Of a stretch of 64,000 bases of DNA, positions 10,138-19,586 are shown piece after piece. The DNA comes from an uncultured Paracoccaceae bacterium (GTDB lineage: Bacteria; Pseudomonadota; Alphaproteobacteria; Rhodobacterales; Rhodobacteraceae), in contig CANMFL010000006.1 in NCBI GenBank assembly GCA_947497185.1, forward strand, positions 186,001 through 250,000, given 5' to 3'. The notes under the pieces were generated by a model. The model saw only the letters and a list, made by a program, of their open reading frames with translations. It was not told where the DNA came from and ran no database searches. The position numbers and the translations under genes were made by a program. Positions within the stretch are counted from its first letter, which is position 1, and every line of letters begins with the position of its first letter.

Positions 10138-11230
10138 CTCTGAAATTGCTGGCAAAGCGGCATTCGACCACATCCGATACGCGCAATTATGGGAAGATGC
10201 TGACGTGTTAACCACGGCGCTTGGCCCGTGTGCAGACGGCACTTTTGTGTCGATCTGTTCGGCTGGAGACAACGCGTTAGCCATGTTGACGCTCGATCCT
10301 GCCAAAGTTGTCGTCGTTGACTTGTCGCCAGCGCAAATTGCCTGTTTGCACCTGAGAATTGGGGCCTTTCGTCACCTCACGCATCCTGAGTTTCTGGAAT
10401 TGATGGGCGCACGACCAAGCACACAGCGATCCGAATTGTTAACCGAAGCCATTGCCGACCTAACGCCTGAGTTACAGCAGTTTTGGCGCGATTTGGTCGA
10501 AGAGGTTAACCTTTATGGCGCGGGCGGCGTCGGTAAGTTTGAACGCTATTTCCGCATTTTTCGAACAAAACTGCTGCCTTTGGTTCACTCTCGTCGCACT
10601 CTTGACGATACGTTTATCTCGCGACCGAAACCAGATCGACAGATGTTTCTCGACACGCGGTTCAATACCTGGCGTTGGAAAATCCTGCTTAATGTGTTTT
10701 TTTCACGTTTCGTGATGGGACGAATGGGACGGGACAAGGCGTTTTTCGACCATGTTGACGGAAGTCCTGCGCAGCATGTCGCGCGTCGCATTCATCATGC
10801 CGCCGTAACCTGTGATCCTGCTGATAACCCTTATTTGCATTGGATTCTCAAAGGGACACACGGTGATGCCTTGCCTATGACATGGCGCGCCGAAAACTTT
10901 GAAACGATCAAAGCGCGGCTGGATCGGCTAGATATTCGGCCCGGTTCGCTAGAGGCGTTTGTCTCGACTGGTGAAAAGGCGGATGGGTTCAATCTTTCGG
11001 ACATTTTTGAATATATGTCACCGGACGTGTTCTCGCAGGTCTATGAAAGTGTTCTTGAAGCCTCGGCGCCAAATGCCCGTTTGGTTTATTGGAATATGAT
11101 GGCGCCGCGCCGTGTGCCGCAACATCTGCAGCATCGTGTTCAAACATTAACAGATGTTGAGAATGCTCAAAAATCGAAAGATAAAGCGTTTTTCTATTCT
11201 GATTTTGTCGTTGAAGAAGTTGTTTCGTGA
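10127..11230 (+). CDS. DUF3419 / BtaA-like 3-amino-3-carboxypropyl transferase
   Basis: A 367-residue protein of the DUF3419 family. Its known member BtaA moves the 3-amino-3-carboxypropyl group of S-adenosylmethionine to diacylglycerol, the first step to betaine lipids made under phosphate starvation. The family opening IRYAQLWEDADVL and the SAM-binding stretch ICSAGDNALAML followed by VVVDLSPAQIACLHLR are clear. The usual BtaB N-methyltransferase partner is not in the window. The acceptor may therefore be different, the product unmethylated, or BtaB encoded elsewhere. It overlaps the previous gene by 11 bases and ends in an overlap with the next. Confidence 0.85.
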   Translation: MTHSSEIAGKAAFDHIRYAQLWEDADVLTTALGPCADGTFVSICSAGDNALAMLTLDPAKVVVVDLSPAQIACLHLRIGAFRHLTHPEFLELMGARPSTQRSELLTEAIADLTPELQQFWRDLVEEVNLYGAGGVGKFERYFRIFRTKLLPLVHSRRTLDDTFISRPKPDRQMFLDTRFNTWRWKILLNVFFSRFVMGRMGRDKAFFDHVDGSPAQHVARRIHHAAVTCDPADNPYLHWILKGTHGDALPMTWRAENFETIKARLDRLDIRPGSLEAFVSTGEKADGFNLSDIFEYMSPDVFSQVYESVLEASAPNARLVYWNMMAPRRVPQHLQHRVQTLTDVENAQKSKDKAFFYSDFVVEEVVS

Positions 11231-12552
11231 CGATTGCGCTGCAAATTTTCTTGGCCTTTGGGTCGGTAGTTGTCCTGTTAGGGTTAATGACAGTCGTGCA
11301 ACTCTTAGCCCGCAAACACGGCATCAGCGCAGAATTGCAACGTAAACTCGTCCACATAGGCACCGGATTATACGCGCTGGCGTTGCCATGGCTTTTCCCA
11401 GATCGCTGGCCAGTCTACATGCTCGTTGGGTTAACGTTGTTAGTCATGTTCGTCCTACGCCTGCCCAAGGTGTCGTCAACGGGAATTGGATCGACGTTGC
11501 ATGGCGTCGACCGACAATCTTACGGCGACGTGTTCTTGGCAATTGCAGTTGGGCTTTGCCTGTTTTTGGCGGATGATCAGCTATATCTTTATGTTCTTCC
11601 GATTGCGGTTCTGACCTTGGCAGATGCGGCTGCGGCACTGGCGGGAACAACTTATGGTAGCAGGTTTTTTAAGGTTGAAGACGGGCAGAAAAGCCTCGAA
11701 GGATGTGTCGTCTTCTTTGTAGTGACACTTTTACTGTCGATGCTTTGCTTAATGCTGATGACGACTTTTGACCCACTAAACATAATTCTGTTGTCGTTGA
11801 TGGTCGCGGGTTTTGGCACTTTGGTCGAGGCCGTCAGTTGGCGCGGCTTTGATAACTTGTTCTTACCATTGGGGATTTTGGTATTTCTCGCCAGTCACGG
11901 TGGTCGCGAGGTTCAGGACTTGGTCGCACTTGCAGCATTGTTTGCGGCCACGCTGATCGGATTTAGAACAATTTCACCGATTATCGGGTTAACAAATCAC
12001 GCGGGTCGAGTTTATGTCACCACCCTCTTTTTACTATTGGCGGTGACATCATTCCATAACGCGATGCTGCCCATATCCGCATTTATCGCCCACGCTTGGA
12101 GCAGGTCAATCAACCCCGGCGATAGCGCATTTCCAGACCTAGACATCGTCGCGGGCGTCGTGTTGTTAAGCTTGTTCTGGCTCACACTTGGTAATGCGAC
12201 AGGTTGGAATGCAGTGTCGTTTTACGGGATCACGGCGATGGGCCTGTCGATGGGGTTTTGCGGAATTGCGCTCGGGGTCAAACCGCTGCCCGCGCGGATC
12301 TTGGGGGCTATTGGCGTCATTCTCGGCTTATGTTTACTAAGATATATCAGTTTGAACTTGAATGATGGTGTGCGAAATTGGAGCGGCCCGATGTGGGGCG
12401 TTGTCTTCATTAATTTGTCCCTAATTTCGATGACGACCCTGACAATGCCTCATCTGTTCAGACGGTTTCGCGTGACAAAATTAATCGCGACGTCTCTCGC
12501 CGTCCCGCTAGCAAGCTATTGTATTTCGACAAACTTTGGAGGGATGTTGTGA
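11227..12552 (+). CDS. Phytol/dolichol kinase-like protein with extra C-terminal membrane domain
   Basis: A 441-residue integral membrane protein. The first half (about 1-220) resembles CTP-dependent prenol kinases and phosphatidate cytidylyltransferase relatives (phytol kinase VTE5, dolichol kinase), with RKLVHIGTGL near residues 39-48, LADAAAALAGTTYG near 131-144 and KSLEG near 155-159. The second half adds about six membrane segments that I cannot assign. I infer phosphorylation of a prenol or polyprenol. The GTG start overlaps the preceding stop (GTGA). In context it could supply the prenyl donor for the UbiA-like enzyme, or phosphorylate its product. Confidence 0.75.
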   Translation: MTIALQIFLAFGSVVVLLGLMTVVQLLARKHGISAELQRKLVHIGTGLYALALPWLFPDRWPVYMLVGLTLLVMFVLRLPKVSSTGIGSTLHGVDRQSYGDVFLAIAVGLCLFLADDQLYLYVLPIAVLTLADAAAALAGTTYGSRFFKVEDGQKSLEGCVVFFVVTLLLSMLCLMLMTTFDPLNIILLSLMVAGFGTLVEAVSWRGFDNLFLPLGILVFLASHGGREVQDLVALAALFAATLIGFRTISPIIGLTNHAGRVYVTTLFLLLAVTSFHNAMLPISAFIAHAWSRSINPGDSAFPDLDIVAGVVLLSLFWLTLGNATGWNAVSFYGITAMGLSMGFCGIALGVKPLPARILGAIGVILGLCLLRYISLNLNDGVRNWSGPMWGVVFINLSLISMTTLTMPHLFRRFRVTKLIATSLAVPLASYCISTNFGGML

Positions 12553-13397
12553 TGACCCAGACAGATTTCAAATTGGATGACGCAAAAGTCTCGGTCTATT
12601 TGGATGCGCCGAATTGGTCCCAAGACACGGCAGCAGCATTCGGTCAGTTTTCGTGCAAGAACTTTGACGCGGGGACCGCTATTATAGCGCAAGCCATTGA
12701 TTTTGTGAAAACTAAAGGCATCAAACGGATCATCGGCCCACTGGATGGCGATACATGGCATGGCTACCGCTTTGTGACCAAGACAGACGGCAGCCCCGCG
12801 TTCATGCTTGAGCCGAGCAACACAGACGTTGCAAACGACGTTTTTAGACATGCAGGGTTTACACCGATCAGCCGATATTTTTCGGCGCGGGTTCCGTTGA
12901 CCGAAACCGGACAATTTGTGCCGCCAGACAGCCCGAATTTAAGAATTGAGACGTGGGATGGCGCTGACCCCGAGGAATTGTTCAAGCAGGTCTATGACTT
13001 GTCGGTCGCCGCTTTTCAAAAAAATGCGTTCTTCAAACCCATTTCTTTTAGTGACTTTTTAAAGATGTATATGCCCATCGTGCCGCTATTGAAAAAGGAA
13101 CTCGTCTTCTTTGCGCGAACGACTGACGGCAAATTGGCGGGTTTCTTGTTTGCGATCCCGAATTATAACGAAGGCCCGATGTCCAAGACCGCGATCCTCA
13201 AGACTTACGCGAGCTTGCAAAAAGGCGCGGGTCAAATGTTAGCCTACGCATTTCACACGACCGCGCGCGACTTGGGCTACGAGACCGCGATCCATGCGTT
13301 GATCCATGACGACAACCTGTCTGCAGTGCGAAGCGCGGCTGAGGGTGCCGAGATTTTCCGCAGATATGCGTTGTTTGGATTGAAATTGGATGGCTGA
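12552..13397 (+). CDS. GNAT-superfamily acyltransferase-like protein
   Basis: A 281-residue protein built like a two-lobed GNAT. The first lobe contains RIIGPLDGDTWHGYRFV and a GF.P.SRYFSARV stretch. The second ends with GYETAIHALIHDDNLS and FRRYALFGLKL, typical of the acceptor-side end of GNAT acyltransferases. No specific substrate can be read from the sequence. A GGAGGG eight bases before ATG 12552 fixes the start, and the ATG overlaps the previous stop (TGATG). In this operon an N- or O-acyl transfer onto an amino-containing lipid head group or intermediate is plausible; that is inference. Confidence 0.7.
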   Translation: MTQTDFKLDDAKVSVYLDAPNWSQDTAAAFGQFSCKNFDAGTAIIAQAIDFVKTKGIKRIIGPLDGDTWHGYRFVTKTDGSPAFMLEPSNTDVANDVFRHAGFTPISRYFSARVPLTETGQFVPPDSPNLRIETWDGADPEELFKQVYDLSVAAFQKNAFFKPISFSDFLKMYMPIVPLLKKELVFFARTTDGKLAGFLFAIPNYNEGPMSKTAILKTYASLQKGAGQMLAYAFHTTARDLGYETAIHALIHDDNLSAVRSAAEGAEIFRRYALFGLKLDG

Positions 13398-14814
13398 TCT
13401 TCTCAGTCAGTTTGCGCAGACTGTTGCTCGGTTTCCTGATCAAGCAGCGATTGTGAATCCTAACGGGGAAACGATCAGCTTTGCCACACTGCAGGCGCGG
13501 GCGAATGGTCTTGCGGCGACATGGTCGCGAGCGGGGGTGGCGCGCGGTGATCGTGTGTTGCTGGCGATGGGGATCAACAGCGATCTTTACGCCAGTCTCG
13601 CGGCGCTTTGGTCGCTTGGCGCAACCGTCGTTTTGCCGGAACCTGCATTGGGTTTGGCTGGAGTGCGTCACGCGGTGAAAACCACCAACGTAAGTTCGTT
13701 TTGTGCAACTGGTGCGTTTCGTGCTTTGAAGCTGGTCGTTCCCGAGTTGTGGCTAAAACCGCGCTTAAAGATGGTAGGGAGTAAACAAATCGGTAACCTA
13801 CGCCCAACTGATCCCGATGATACCGCATTGATTTCATTCACGTCTGGCACGACAGGCGCGCCCAAAGCGATCCCGCGTAGTCACGCGTTTCTCATGGCGC
13901 AGCACGACGCGGTCGCGCGATTGCTGGACAGTGCGCAGCCTGAACGTGACCTTGTCGCATTCCCTGTGTTCGCTTTGATTAATTTGGCGAGCGGACGCAC
14001 GTCGGTGCTGCCGAACTGGAAAATGTCGCGCATTGCGAAATTACCCGCAGCGCAACTTGCCGATTGGATCAGCGCTCAGGACGTTACTCGCGCGTTGCTG
14101 CCGCCTGCGTTGTGTCAAACGCTCGCTCAGACGGACGCGTTAACTAGCCTCAAGCAAGTATTCACCGGCGGTGGGCCAATTTTCCCCGATATGTTGGCCG
14201 CGATGCAAAGCACGCATCCGAGCTTAAATGTGACATGCGTTTATGGTTCGACCGAAGCGGAGCCTATCGCGCATCTGAACGCCGACGATATTTCACATCC
14301 GGATTTTGATGCGATGCGGGACGGGCAGGGGCTTCTGGTCGGGCGGGCGACGCCAACAACCCGCGTGCGTATCGTGGACCACGAAATCCAAGTCACGGGC
14401 GATCATGTCAATCGCGGCTATCTCGACCCGACACATGATGCCAACAATAAGGTTAACCACGACGGGTTTATCTGGCACCGGACTGGCGACGCTGGACGAT
14501 TAGACGAGGAAAACCGTCTCTGGTTGTTGGGGCGCGTTGGGACTGAGGTTAACCTTAACGGGCAGTGTACCTATCCGTTCTCGATCGAGGTCGCGGTGCG
14601 TCAGTGGTCCGGCGTGACATCTTGCGCATTTGTGACCTTCAAAAATAATCCGTTACTTGTGGTTGCAGGGGATATCGCGATGCAAAATCAGTGGAAAACC
14701 AACGCCGCAGCGCTGGGAATCACACAGATACGCCACGTCCCTGCTATCCCGATGGACAAACGACATGCGTCAAAGGTGGATAGAATTGCGCTCTTGCGGC
14801 AACTGGATGGATGA
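13390..14814 (+). CDS. OleC-like AMP-dependent synthetase/ligase
   Basis: A 474-residue ANL-family adenylating enzyme. The AMP-binding signature SFTSGTTGAPKAIPRSH lies near residues 149-165, followed by VAFPVFALINLASGRTSVLP, GGGPIFP, VYGSTEAEPIAHL and the hinge region TGDAGRLDEENRLWLLGR. The FPVFAL segment and YGSTEAEP resemble OleC beta-lactone synthetases more than ordinary acyl-CoA ligases, so it may activate a hydroxy or fatty acid without forming a CoA ester. It overlaps the previous gene by eight bases and is the last of the seven-gene run; pcm starts 91 bases later. Confidence 0.82.
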   Translation: MADLLSQFAQTVARFPDQAAIVNPNGETISFATLQARANGLAATWSRAGVARGDRVLLAMGINSDLYASLAALWSLGATVVLPEPALGLAGVRHAVKTTNVSSFCATGAFRALKLVVPELWLKPRLKMVGSKQIGNLRPTDPDDTALISFTSGTTGAPKAIPRSHAFLMAQHDAVARLLDSAQPERDLVAFPVFALINLASGRTSVLPNWKMSRIAKLPAAQLADWISAQDVTRALLPPALCQTLAQTDALTSLKQVFTGGGPIFPDMLAAMQSTHPSLNVTCVYGSTEAEPIAHLNADDISHPDFDAMRDGQGLLVGRATPTTRVRIVDHEIQVTGDHVNRGYLDPTHDANNKVNHDGFIWHRTGDAGRLDEENRLWLLGRVGTEVNLNGQCTYPFSIEVAVRQWSGVTSCAFVTFKNNPLLVVAGDIAMQNQWKTNAAALGITQIRHVPAIPMDKRHASKVDRIALLRQLDG

Positions 14815-14905
14815 TTGACGCCCATGTTTGCTTGATCAGACATTGCCGCCAGTGCTGCGGTGTGGCATCACCAAAAGTGACATATTTCAAAAGAAGAGTG
14901 TTCCC

Positions 14906-15559
14906 GTGGTAGACTATAGCACCCGCCGCACGATGATGGTCGACACCCAAGTCCGCCCGTCAGACGTAACGAAATTCCCCATTATTGAGGCCATGCTGTC
15001 TGTGCCGCGCGAAATGTACGTGCCGGATAACATGCGCGAGGCGGCTTATATGGGCGAGCATGTGACGCTTGGGGCTGATCGCGTCGTCCTTGATCCGCGC
15101 ACTTTCGCCAAGATGATCGACGTGCTGGATATCCAGCCGAGCCACAGTGTTTTGGATCTGGGGTGTGGTTTGGGCTATTCGACCGCCGTTCTGGCACGCT
15201 TGGCTGATTTTGTTGCTGGTGTCGAAGATGACGAAGATCTGGCGAACGAAGCCCAGACAAACCTGTCCGAAAACGGTGTTGATAACGCGGCTGTCTTGGC
15301 TGGCGCGTTGACTGAGGGCGCTGCAAAATCGGGCCCTTACGACATTATCATTACCGAAGGTGCGGTTGAGGAACTGCCTGCCGCGATCCTAGATCAGCTG
15401 CGTGAAGGCGGCCGTATCGGTTGCATTTTCGTCGACGGAACTTCGGGCGTCGTGCGTATAGGGCATAAGCTGAATGGCGAAATGAGCTGGCGTTTTGCGT
15501 TTAATGCGACCGCGCCAACGCTGGCTGGGTTTAAAAAAGAAGCTGCATTCACTCTTTGA
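14906..15559 (+). CDS. Protein-L-isoaspartate O-methyltransferase family protein
   Basis: A 217-residue SAM-dependent methyltransferase of the isoaspartyl repair family, which methylates damaged isoaspartate residues. The opening VDYSTRRTMMVDTQVRPSDVTKFPI is family-typical, and the SAM motif VLDLGCGLGYSTAVLA is near residues 79-94. GTG 14906 was chosen over upstream starts because it gives the normal N-terminus and has AGAAGAG about six bases upstream. It lies directly before tolC, a neighbourhood shared by many alphaproteobacteria. Alphaproteobacterial members of this branch are not always shown to be active repair enzymes. Confidence 0.88.
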   Translation: MVDYSTRRTMMVDTQVRPSDVTKFPIIEAMLSVPREMYVPDNMREAAYMGEHVTLGADRVVLDPRTFAKMIDVLDIQPSHSVLDLGCGLGYSTAVLARLADFVAGVEDDEDLANEAQTNLSENGVDNAAVLAGALTEGAAKSGPYDIIITEGAVEELPAAILDQLREGGRIGCIFVDGTSGVVRIGHKLNGEMSWRFAFNATAPTLAGFKKEAAFTL

Positions 15560-15619
15560 ATGTAGAGGAAGTCCGCTGCAAAAGTGGACAGCGCGAACCG
15601 CGCAGAGGAGCGATCAGAG

Positions 15620-16981
15620 ATGAAGAAATTTGCAGTGCAGCTTAAGACGATGGCCGCCGTCTGTTTTGTGACGTTTGCGCCTGCGGCGTCTGCGGAAACC
15701 CTAGCAGATGCGTTGACGTATGCTTACGATCACTCTGGTTTGATTGATCAAAATCGCGCGCTTTTGCGGGCGGCTGATGAAGATGTGGCACAGTCTGTCG
15801 CGTCAACGTTGCCAGTGATCAACTGGGCGGCGACCGCAACATCGTCTGCACCGCGCACGACGGGCGCCGACTTGATATCCGCTAACGCTAGCATCTCGGC
15901 CAGCCTAACGATCTACGATTCCGGTGCAAACCAACTGGCGATTGATGCTCAAAAAGAACTGGTTCTTGGGACGCGTCAATCACTGATCAATATCGAGCAG
16001 CAGGTGCTATTGCGGGCGATCGAAGCTTACATGAACGTGCGCCGGAACTCGGAATTTGTGGCGCTGCGTCAAAGCAACGTGAACGTCATTAACCAAGAAC
16101 TTCGGGCCGCGAATGATCGCTTTGAAGTTGGTGAAGTGACGCGGACAGATGTATCGCTTGCCGAGGCCCGCTTGGCTGAAGCGCGTAGTTTGTTGGCATC
16201 TGCGCAGGGTAACTTGACGCAATCTGCCGAGGAATTCCGTGCCGCTGTTGGTCGTGCGCCGGGTCGTCTTGATCCTGTGTCGCCTGCGCCAGTCGCCCGC
16301 ACAATCGACGACGCCAAGGCGTTCGCCGTGCGCAACCACCCGAGCATGCGCGAAGCTCAGCATAGCGTTTCAGCCGCAGAGCTGAACATCCGCCGTGCCG
16401 AAGCTGCAAACAATCCTTCCGTGAGTTTGGACGCAAGTCTGGGCTTTAACGACGAGTTTGATTTCGGCCGCCAAGTTGGCGTGACCGTTTCCGGCCCGAT
16501 TTACCAAGGTGGACGCCTGTCGAGCGCTGTGCGTCAGTTCATGGCGCGTCGTGACGCGGCCCGTGCGGGCTTGCATATTACACGTCACGGCATCGAGCAG
16601 CAGGTTGGCAACGCTTACTCTTTCCTCGAAGTCGCGCGTGCATCGCGTCAGGCGTCTGAAGAACAAATTCGTGCATCTACCGTCGCATTCCGCGGTGTGC
16701 GTGAAGAGGCGACATTGGGCGCACGTACAACATTGGACGTTTTGAACGCTGAACAGGAATTACTGAGCGCGCGGGCGAACCAGATTTCGGCGCAAGCCGA
16801 TGAGGTCGTCGCGTCCTACACGATGTTGTCTGCAACGGGTCTTTTGACTGCTGAACATCTGCGTTTGCCGGTGCAGCAATATGATCCATCCGCTTACTAT
16901 AATCTTGTCAAAGACGCGCCAACATCGACGTCTGATCAGGGTGCCGCATTGGATCGCGTATTGCGTGCAATTGGCGATTAA
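15620..16981 (+). CDS. tolC: TolC-family outer membrane channel
   Basis: A 453-residue outer membrane efflux protein that forms the exit duct for type I secretion systems and multidrug pumps. The N-terminal signal peptide ends near PAASAETL. Two repeated halves rich in alanine and coiled coil follow, with paired family motifs such as RTDVSLAEARLAEARSLLASA and TLDVLNAEQELLSARA. ATG 15620 has GAGGAG ten bases upstream; the frame could start at 15584, but that would bury the signal peptide. Confidence 0.92.
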   Translation: MKKFAVQLKTMAAVCFVTFAPAASAETLADALTYAYDHSGLIDQNRALLRAADEDVAQSVASTLPVINWAATATSSAPRTTGADLISANASISASLTIYDSGANQLAIDAQKELVLGTRQSLINIEQQVLLRAIEAYMNVRRNSEFVALRQSNVNVINQELRAANDRFEVGEVTRTDVSLAEARLAEARSLLASAQGNLTQSAEEFRAAVGRAPGRLDPVSPAPVARTIDDAKAFAVRNHPSMREAQHSVSAAELNIRRAEAANNPSVSLDASLGFNDEFDFGRQVGVTVSGPIYQGGRLSSAVRQFMARRDAARAGLHITRHGIEQQVGNAYSFLEVARASRQASEEQIRASTVAFRGVREEATLGARTTLDVLNAEQELLSARANQISAQADEVVASYTMLSATGLLTAEHLRLPVQQYDPSAYYNLVKDAPTSTSDQGAALDRVLRAIGD

Positions 16982-17058
16982 GCACAAATAGGCACAAGAT
17001 GTTGTTTGATGGGACGTGAACGGCTACACTGACCCAGAGGCGAGCACAGGAATTATCA

Positions 17059-17934
17059 ATGTCGGATCCGGTTAGTAATCATGATATTGAGGACGTTTTG
17101 TCCTCGATCCGCAGACTTGTGGCGCAGGGAAACCATGTCACAAAGCCCGAAACGCCTGAAAAAGCGCTTCGTTCGGTGCCGTCGTCGCCTGACCGTCTTG
17201 TCCTGACGCCAGCATTTCGGGTGCTCGATGCGCCCGCTCCAACCGAATCGCCAAAGCCAGAGTTGCTGAAAATGCCACCTGATTTCGCAGGGACGACAGA
17301 AACGCCCAAGGCGTCGACAAAGGAATCCGTAGAGCAGGGGACGCTGGAAACCACCATTGCCGAACTCGAAGCTGCCGTCACACATACCTCTGATGACTGG
17401 GAGCCGGACGGCAGCGAAGGTCCGTTGGAAAGCAGTGTTACGTCTGCGTTCCTGCACAAACTTGATGCACGTCAGGCAAAAAGCCCCGAAGACGCCGTCA
17501 CAGATGCTGTGACAGATCACATCGCCGAGACGATTGCTGATGAAATCGCACGCGGTATGCCTGCCAATGAGGCTGATCCTGAAGTCGACGAAAGCGAGGC
17601 GGAAATCGTGGAAGACGATGCGAATAAGGTCACGTTCAGCCACACACGGTTTGACGAAGTGTACGATCCGGTCGCTGAAGCGACTGCTGATGCCGCAGAA
17701 AAAGAGCCGGGCGATGTGTTTGGTGACGATCTTGCGCCTGACGTCGATCCGTCACTTGGTGCGGTCGCGACCTACGGCAACACGCATTTGGTCGATCAGG
17801 ACGCAATACGTCTGATGGTCAGCGAGATGATCCGCACAGAGCTGCAAGGCGAAATGGGCGAACGCATCACGCGTAATGTCCGCAATCTTGTCCGTCGCGA
17901 AATCAACCGCGTGATCACAGAACAAGACGTCTAA
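17059..17934 (+). CDS. PopZ-like polar organising protein (DUF2497-like)
   Basis: A 291-residue acidic, low-complexity protein. The short N-terminal helix IEDVLSSIRRLVA and the C-terminal helical block (MIRTELQGEMGERITRNVRN followed by LVRREINRVI) match the two conserved ends of PopZ/DUF2497 proteins. These ends flank a disordered acidic middle, as in Caulobacter PopZ, which anchors chromosome origins and signalling proteins at the pole. From memory, Caulobacter also has pcm-tolC-popZ-valS in this order, which supports the call. Here valS is about 8 kb away and on the other strand. Confidence 0.65.
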   Translation: MSDPVSNHDIEDVLSSIRRLVAQGNHVTKPETPEKALRSVPSSPDRLVLTPAFRVLDAPAPTESPKPELLKMPPDFAGTTETPKASTKESVEQGTLETTIAELEAAVTHTSDDWEPDGSEGPLESSVTSAFLHKLDARQAKSPEDAVTDAVTDHIAETIADEIARGMPANEADPEVDESEAEIVEDDANKVTFSHTRFDEVYDPVAEATADAAEKEPGDVFGDDLAPDVDPSLGAVATYGNTHLVDQDAIRLMVSEMIRTELQGEMGERITRNVRNLVRREINRVITEQDV

Positions 17935-19386
17935 TTAGACTTCTGCGGCCAACGCCAAAATCGCATCAACGTCCATGTGGGTCTCTAGATGATCGGCCAG
18001 CGCGTCCAGCGTTGTGTCGACGCTATCGTCATAGTTGTAGGTCGTCGGTGCGGCGCCCAATGCAGTCAAATAGGCGGACCGAAACGCATCCGCGCTGAAA
18101 AGTCCGTGCATATAACACCCTTGGATACGACCATCGGCGGACGCAGCGCCTTCGCCACGTCCATCAAGATCAAGCCATGCACGGTTTGTATCGGGACCAG
18201 TCGTGACGCCAATGTGGATTTCGTAGCCTTGAACCACAGCACCAGTTTCGCGGTGGGTGGCGGTGGTCTCTGTCAGGCGTTTTTCTTCAGTCATGATAGT
18301 CACAACATCCAACAAACCTAGGCCGGCAATACGGCACGGTGGTCCTTCGATCCCAGCATCATCGATAATCTGCATGCCAAGCATCTGATACCCCCCGCAA
18401 ATTCCCAAAACGCGGCCGCCGCGCCGGACATGGGCTTGCAGGTCGATATCCCAACCTTGGGCGCGAAAGTGGGCAAGATCAGCGATGGTCGATTTCGAAC
18501 CGGGAATCAGAATGAGGTCCGCATCTCCGGGTAGCGGCTGGCCTGTTTGGATAATCTCGACACTGACGTCCGGCGTGGCCGACAGCGGATCAAGGTCGTC
18601 GAAATTCGCAATTCGGTTCAGCTTGGGCACCGCGATCTTGATCGGGCCACCTTTACGTGACGCGATGTCCATGACGTCCTCGGCGGGCAAGCGCCACGCA
18701 TCGGCGAACCAAGGAATGATGCCGCAGGGTGTCCAGTTAGTTTTTGCCGCGATGATGTCCATGCCATCTGCGAATAGCGTCGTGTCGCCTCGGAACTTGT
18801 TAATTGCAAAGGCTTTGATCAGAGCACGGTCGGCGTCGGGCAAGACGGCATGGGTGCCCACCAGTTGGGCAATGACGCCGCCACGATCAATGTCACCAAT
18901 CAGCGCAACAGGGACGCCAGCCGCCGAGGCAAAGCCCATGTTGGCGATGTCACCTGCGCGAAGGTTTACTTCGGCGGGACTACCTGCACCTTCGACGATG
19001 ATCAAATCGGCCCGCGATTTCAGCCTGTTAAAGCTCTTCAATACGGCTGGCATTAGCGACAATTTCATCTTGCCGTAGTCGCGGGCTTTCATGGTCGTCA
19101 GCCGTTTGCCGTGAACCACGACCTGTGCGCCGACCTCGGATTCCGGTTTCAACAAGACGGGGTTCATATCTGTATGCGGAGCCAATCCGCAGGCGCGAGC
19201 TTGCAACGCTTGGGCGCGACCGATTTCGCCGCCATCGCTGGTTACAGCGGCGTTGTTCGACATATTTTGAGGTTTAAATGGCGCGACGGACATCCCCCGA
19301 CAGGTTGCCGCGCGGGCAAGTCCCGCAACCAACATCGATTTGCCGACGTTAGAGCCGGCCCCTTGGATCATGATCGCTTTGGTCAT
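17935..19386 (-). CDS. cobQ: Cobyric acid synthase
   Basis: Glutamine-dependent amidotransferase (483 residues) that adds four amide groups to the corrin ring in adenosylcobalamin synthesis. The N-terminal P-loop-like ATP site is GAGSNVGKS, the dethiobiotin-synthetase-like core includes [14 protein letters not shown], and the C-terminal glutaminase domain carries the nucleophile in [13 protein letters not shown] 19386 is used because AGGGGGA precedes it; an in-frame start at 19404 is unlikely. It converges end to end with the PopZ-like gene. No cobalamin riboswitch is recognisable upstream. Confidence 0.96.
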   Translation of the reverse strand: MTKAIMIQGAGSNVGKSMLVAGLARAATCRGMSVAPFKPQNMSNNAAVTSDGGEIGRAQALQARACGLAPHTDMNPVLLKPESEVGAQVVVHGKRLTTMKARDYGKMKLSLMPAVLKSFNRLKSRADLIIVEGAGSPAEVNLRAGDIANMGFASAAGVPVALIGDIDRGGVIAQLVGTHAVLPDADRALIKAFAINKFRGDTTLFADGMDIIAAKTNWTPCGIIPWFADAWRLPAEDVMDIASRKGGPIKIAVPKLNRIANFDDLDPLSATPDVSVEIIQTGQPLPGDADLILIPGSKSTIADLAHFRAQGWDIDLQAHVRRGGRVLGICGGYQMLGMQIIDDAGIEGPPCRIAGLGLLDVVTIMTEEKRLTETTATHRETGAVVQGYEIHIGVTTGPDTNRAWLDLDGRGEGAASADGRIQGCYMHGLFSADAFRSAYLTALGAAPTTYNYDDSVDTTLDALADHLETHMDVDAILALAAEV

Positions 19387-19510
19387 CGCGTCCCCCTGCG
19401 CCACGTGTGTAAAAGCAGTTGCCAGACTGCGAAAGGGTTGAATGCAATTGCCTCATGAAAGGTCGTCGATGACGTCGGCAGCTTCAGTCGGAAGTGAAGA
19501 TCACCCAATA

Positions 19511-19542
19511 AAAACGCCGCCCCGAGCAGAGGGCGGCGTTTT
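19511..19542 (-). terminator. Rho-independent terminator after the DUF6280-like gene
   Basis: Perfect 12-base arms AAAACGCCGCCC and GGGCGGCGTTTT around an eight-base loop. It can act in both directions, downstream of the minus-strand gene at 19587-19910 and upstream of cobQ. Confidence 0.88.
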
Positions 19543-19586
19543 GAAAAGTCGGCCTGGCAGGGCCAACATAACTTTTGAGCGGTCGT

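Noticed and set aside
19387..19500. Cobalamin riboswitch upstream of cobQ
   Set aside because: The space is short and I could not place the conserved B12 box or the expected stems.
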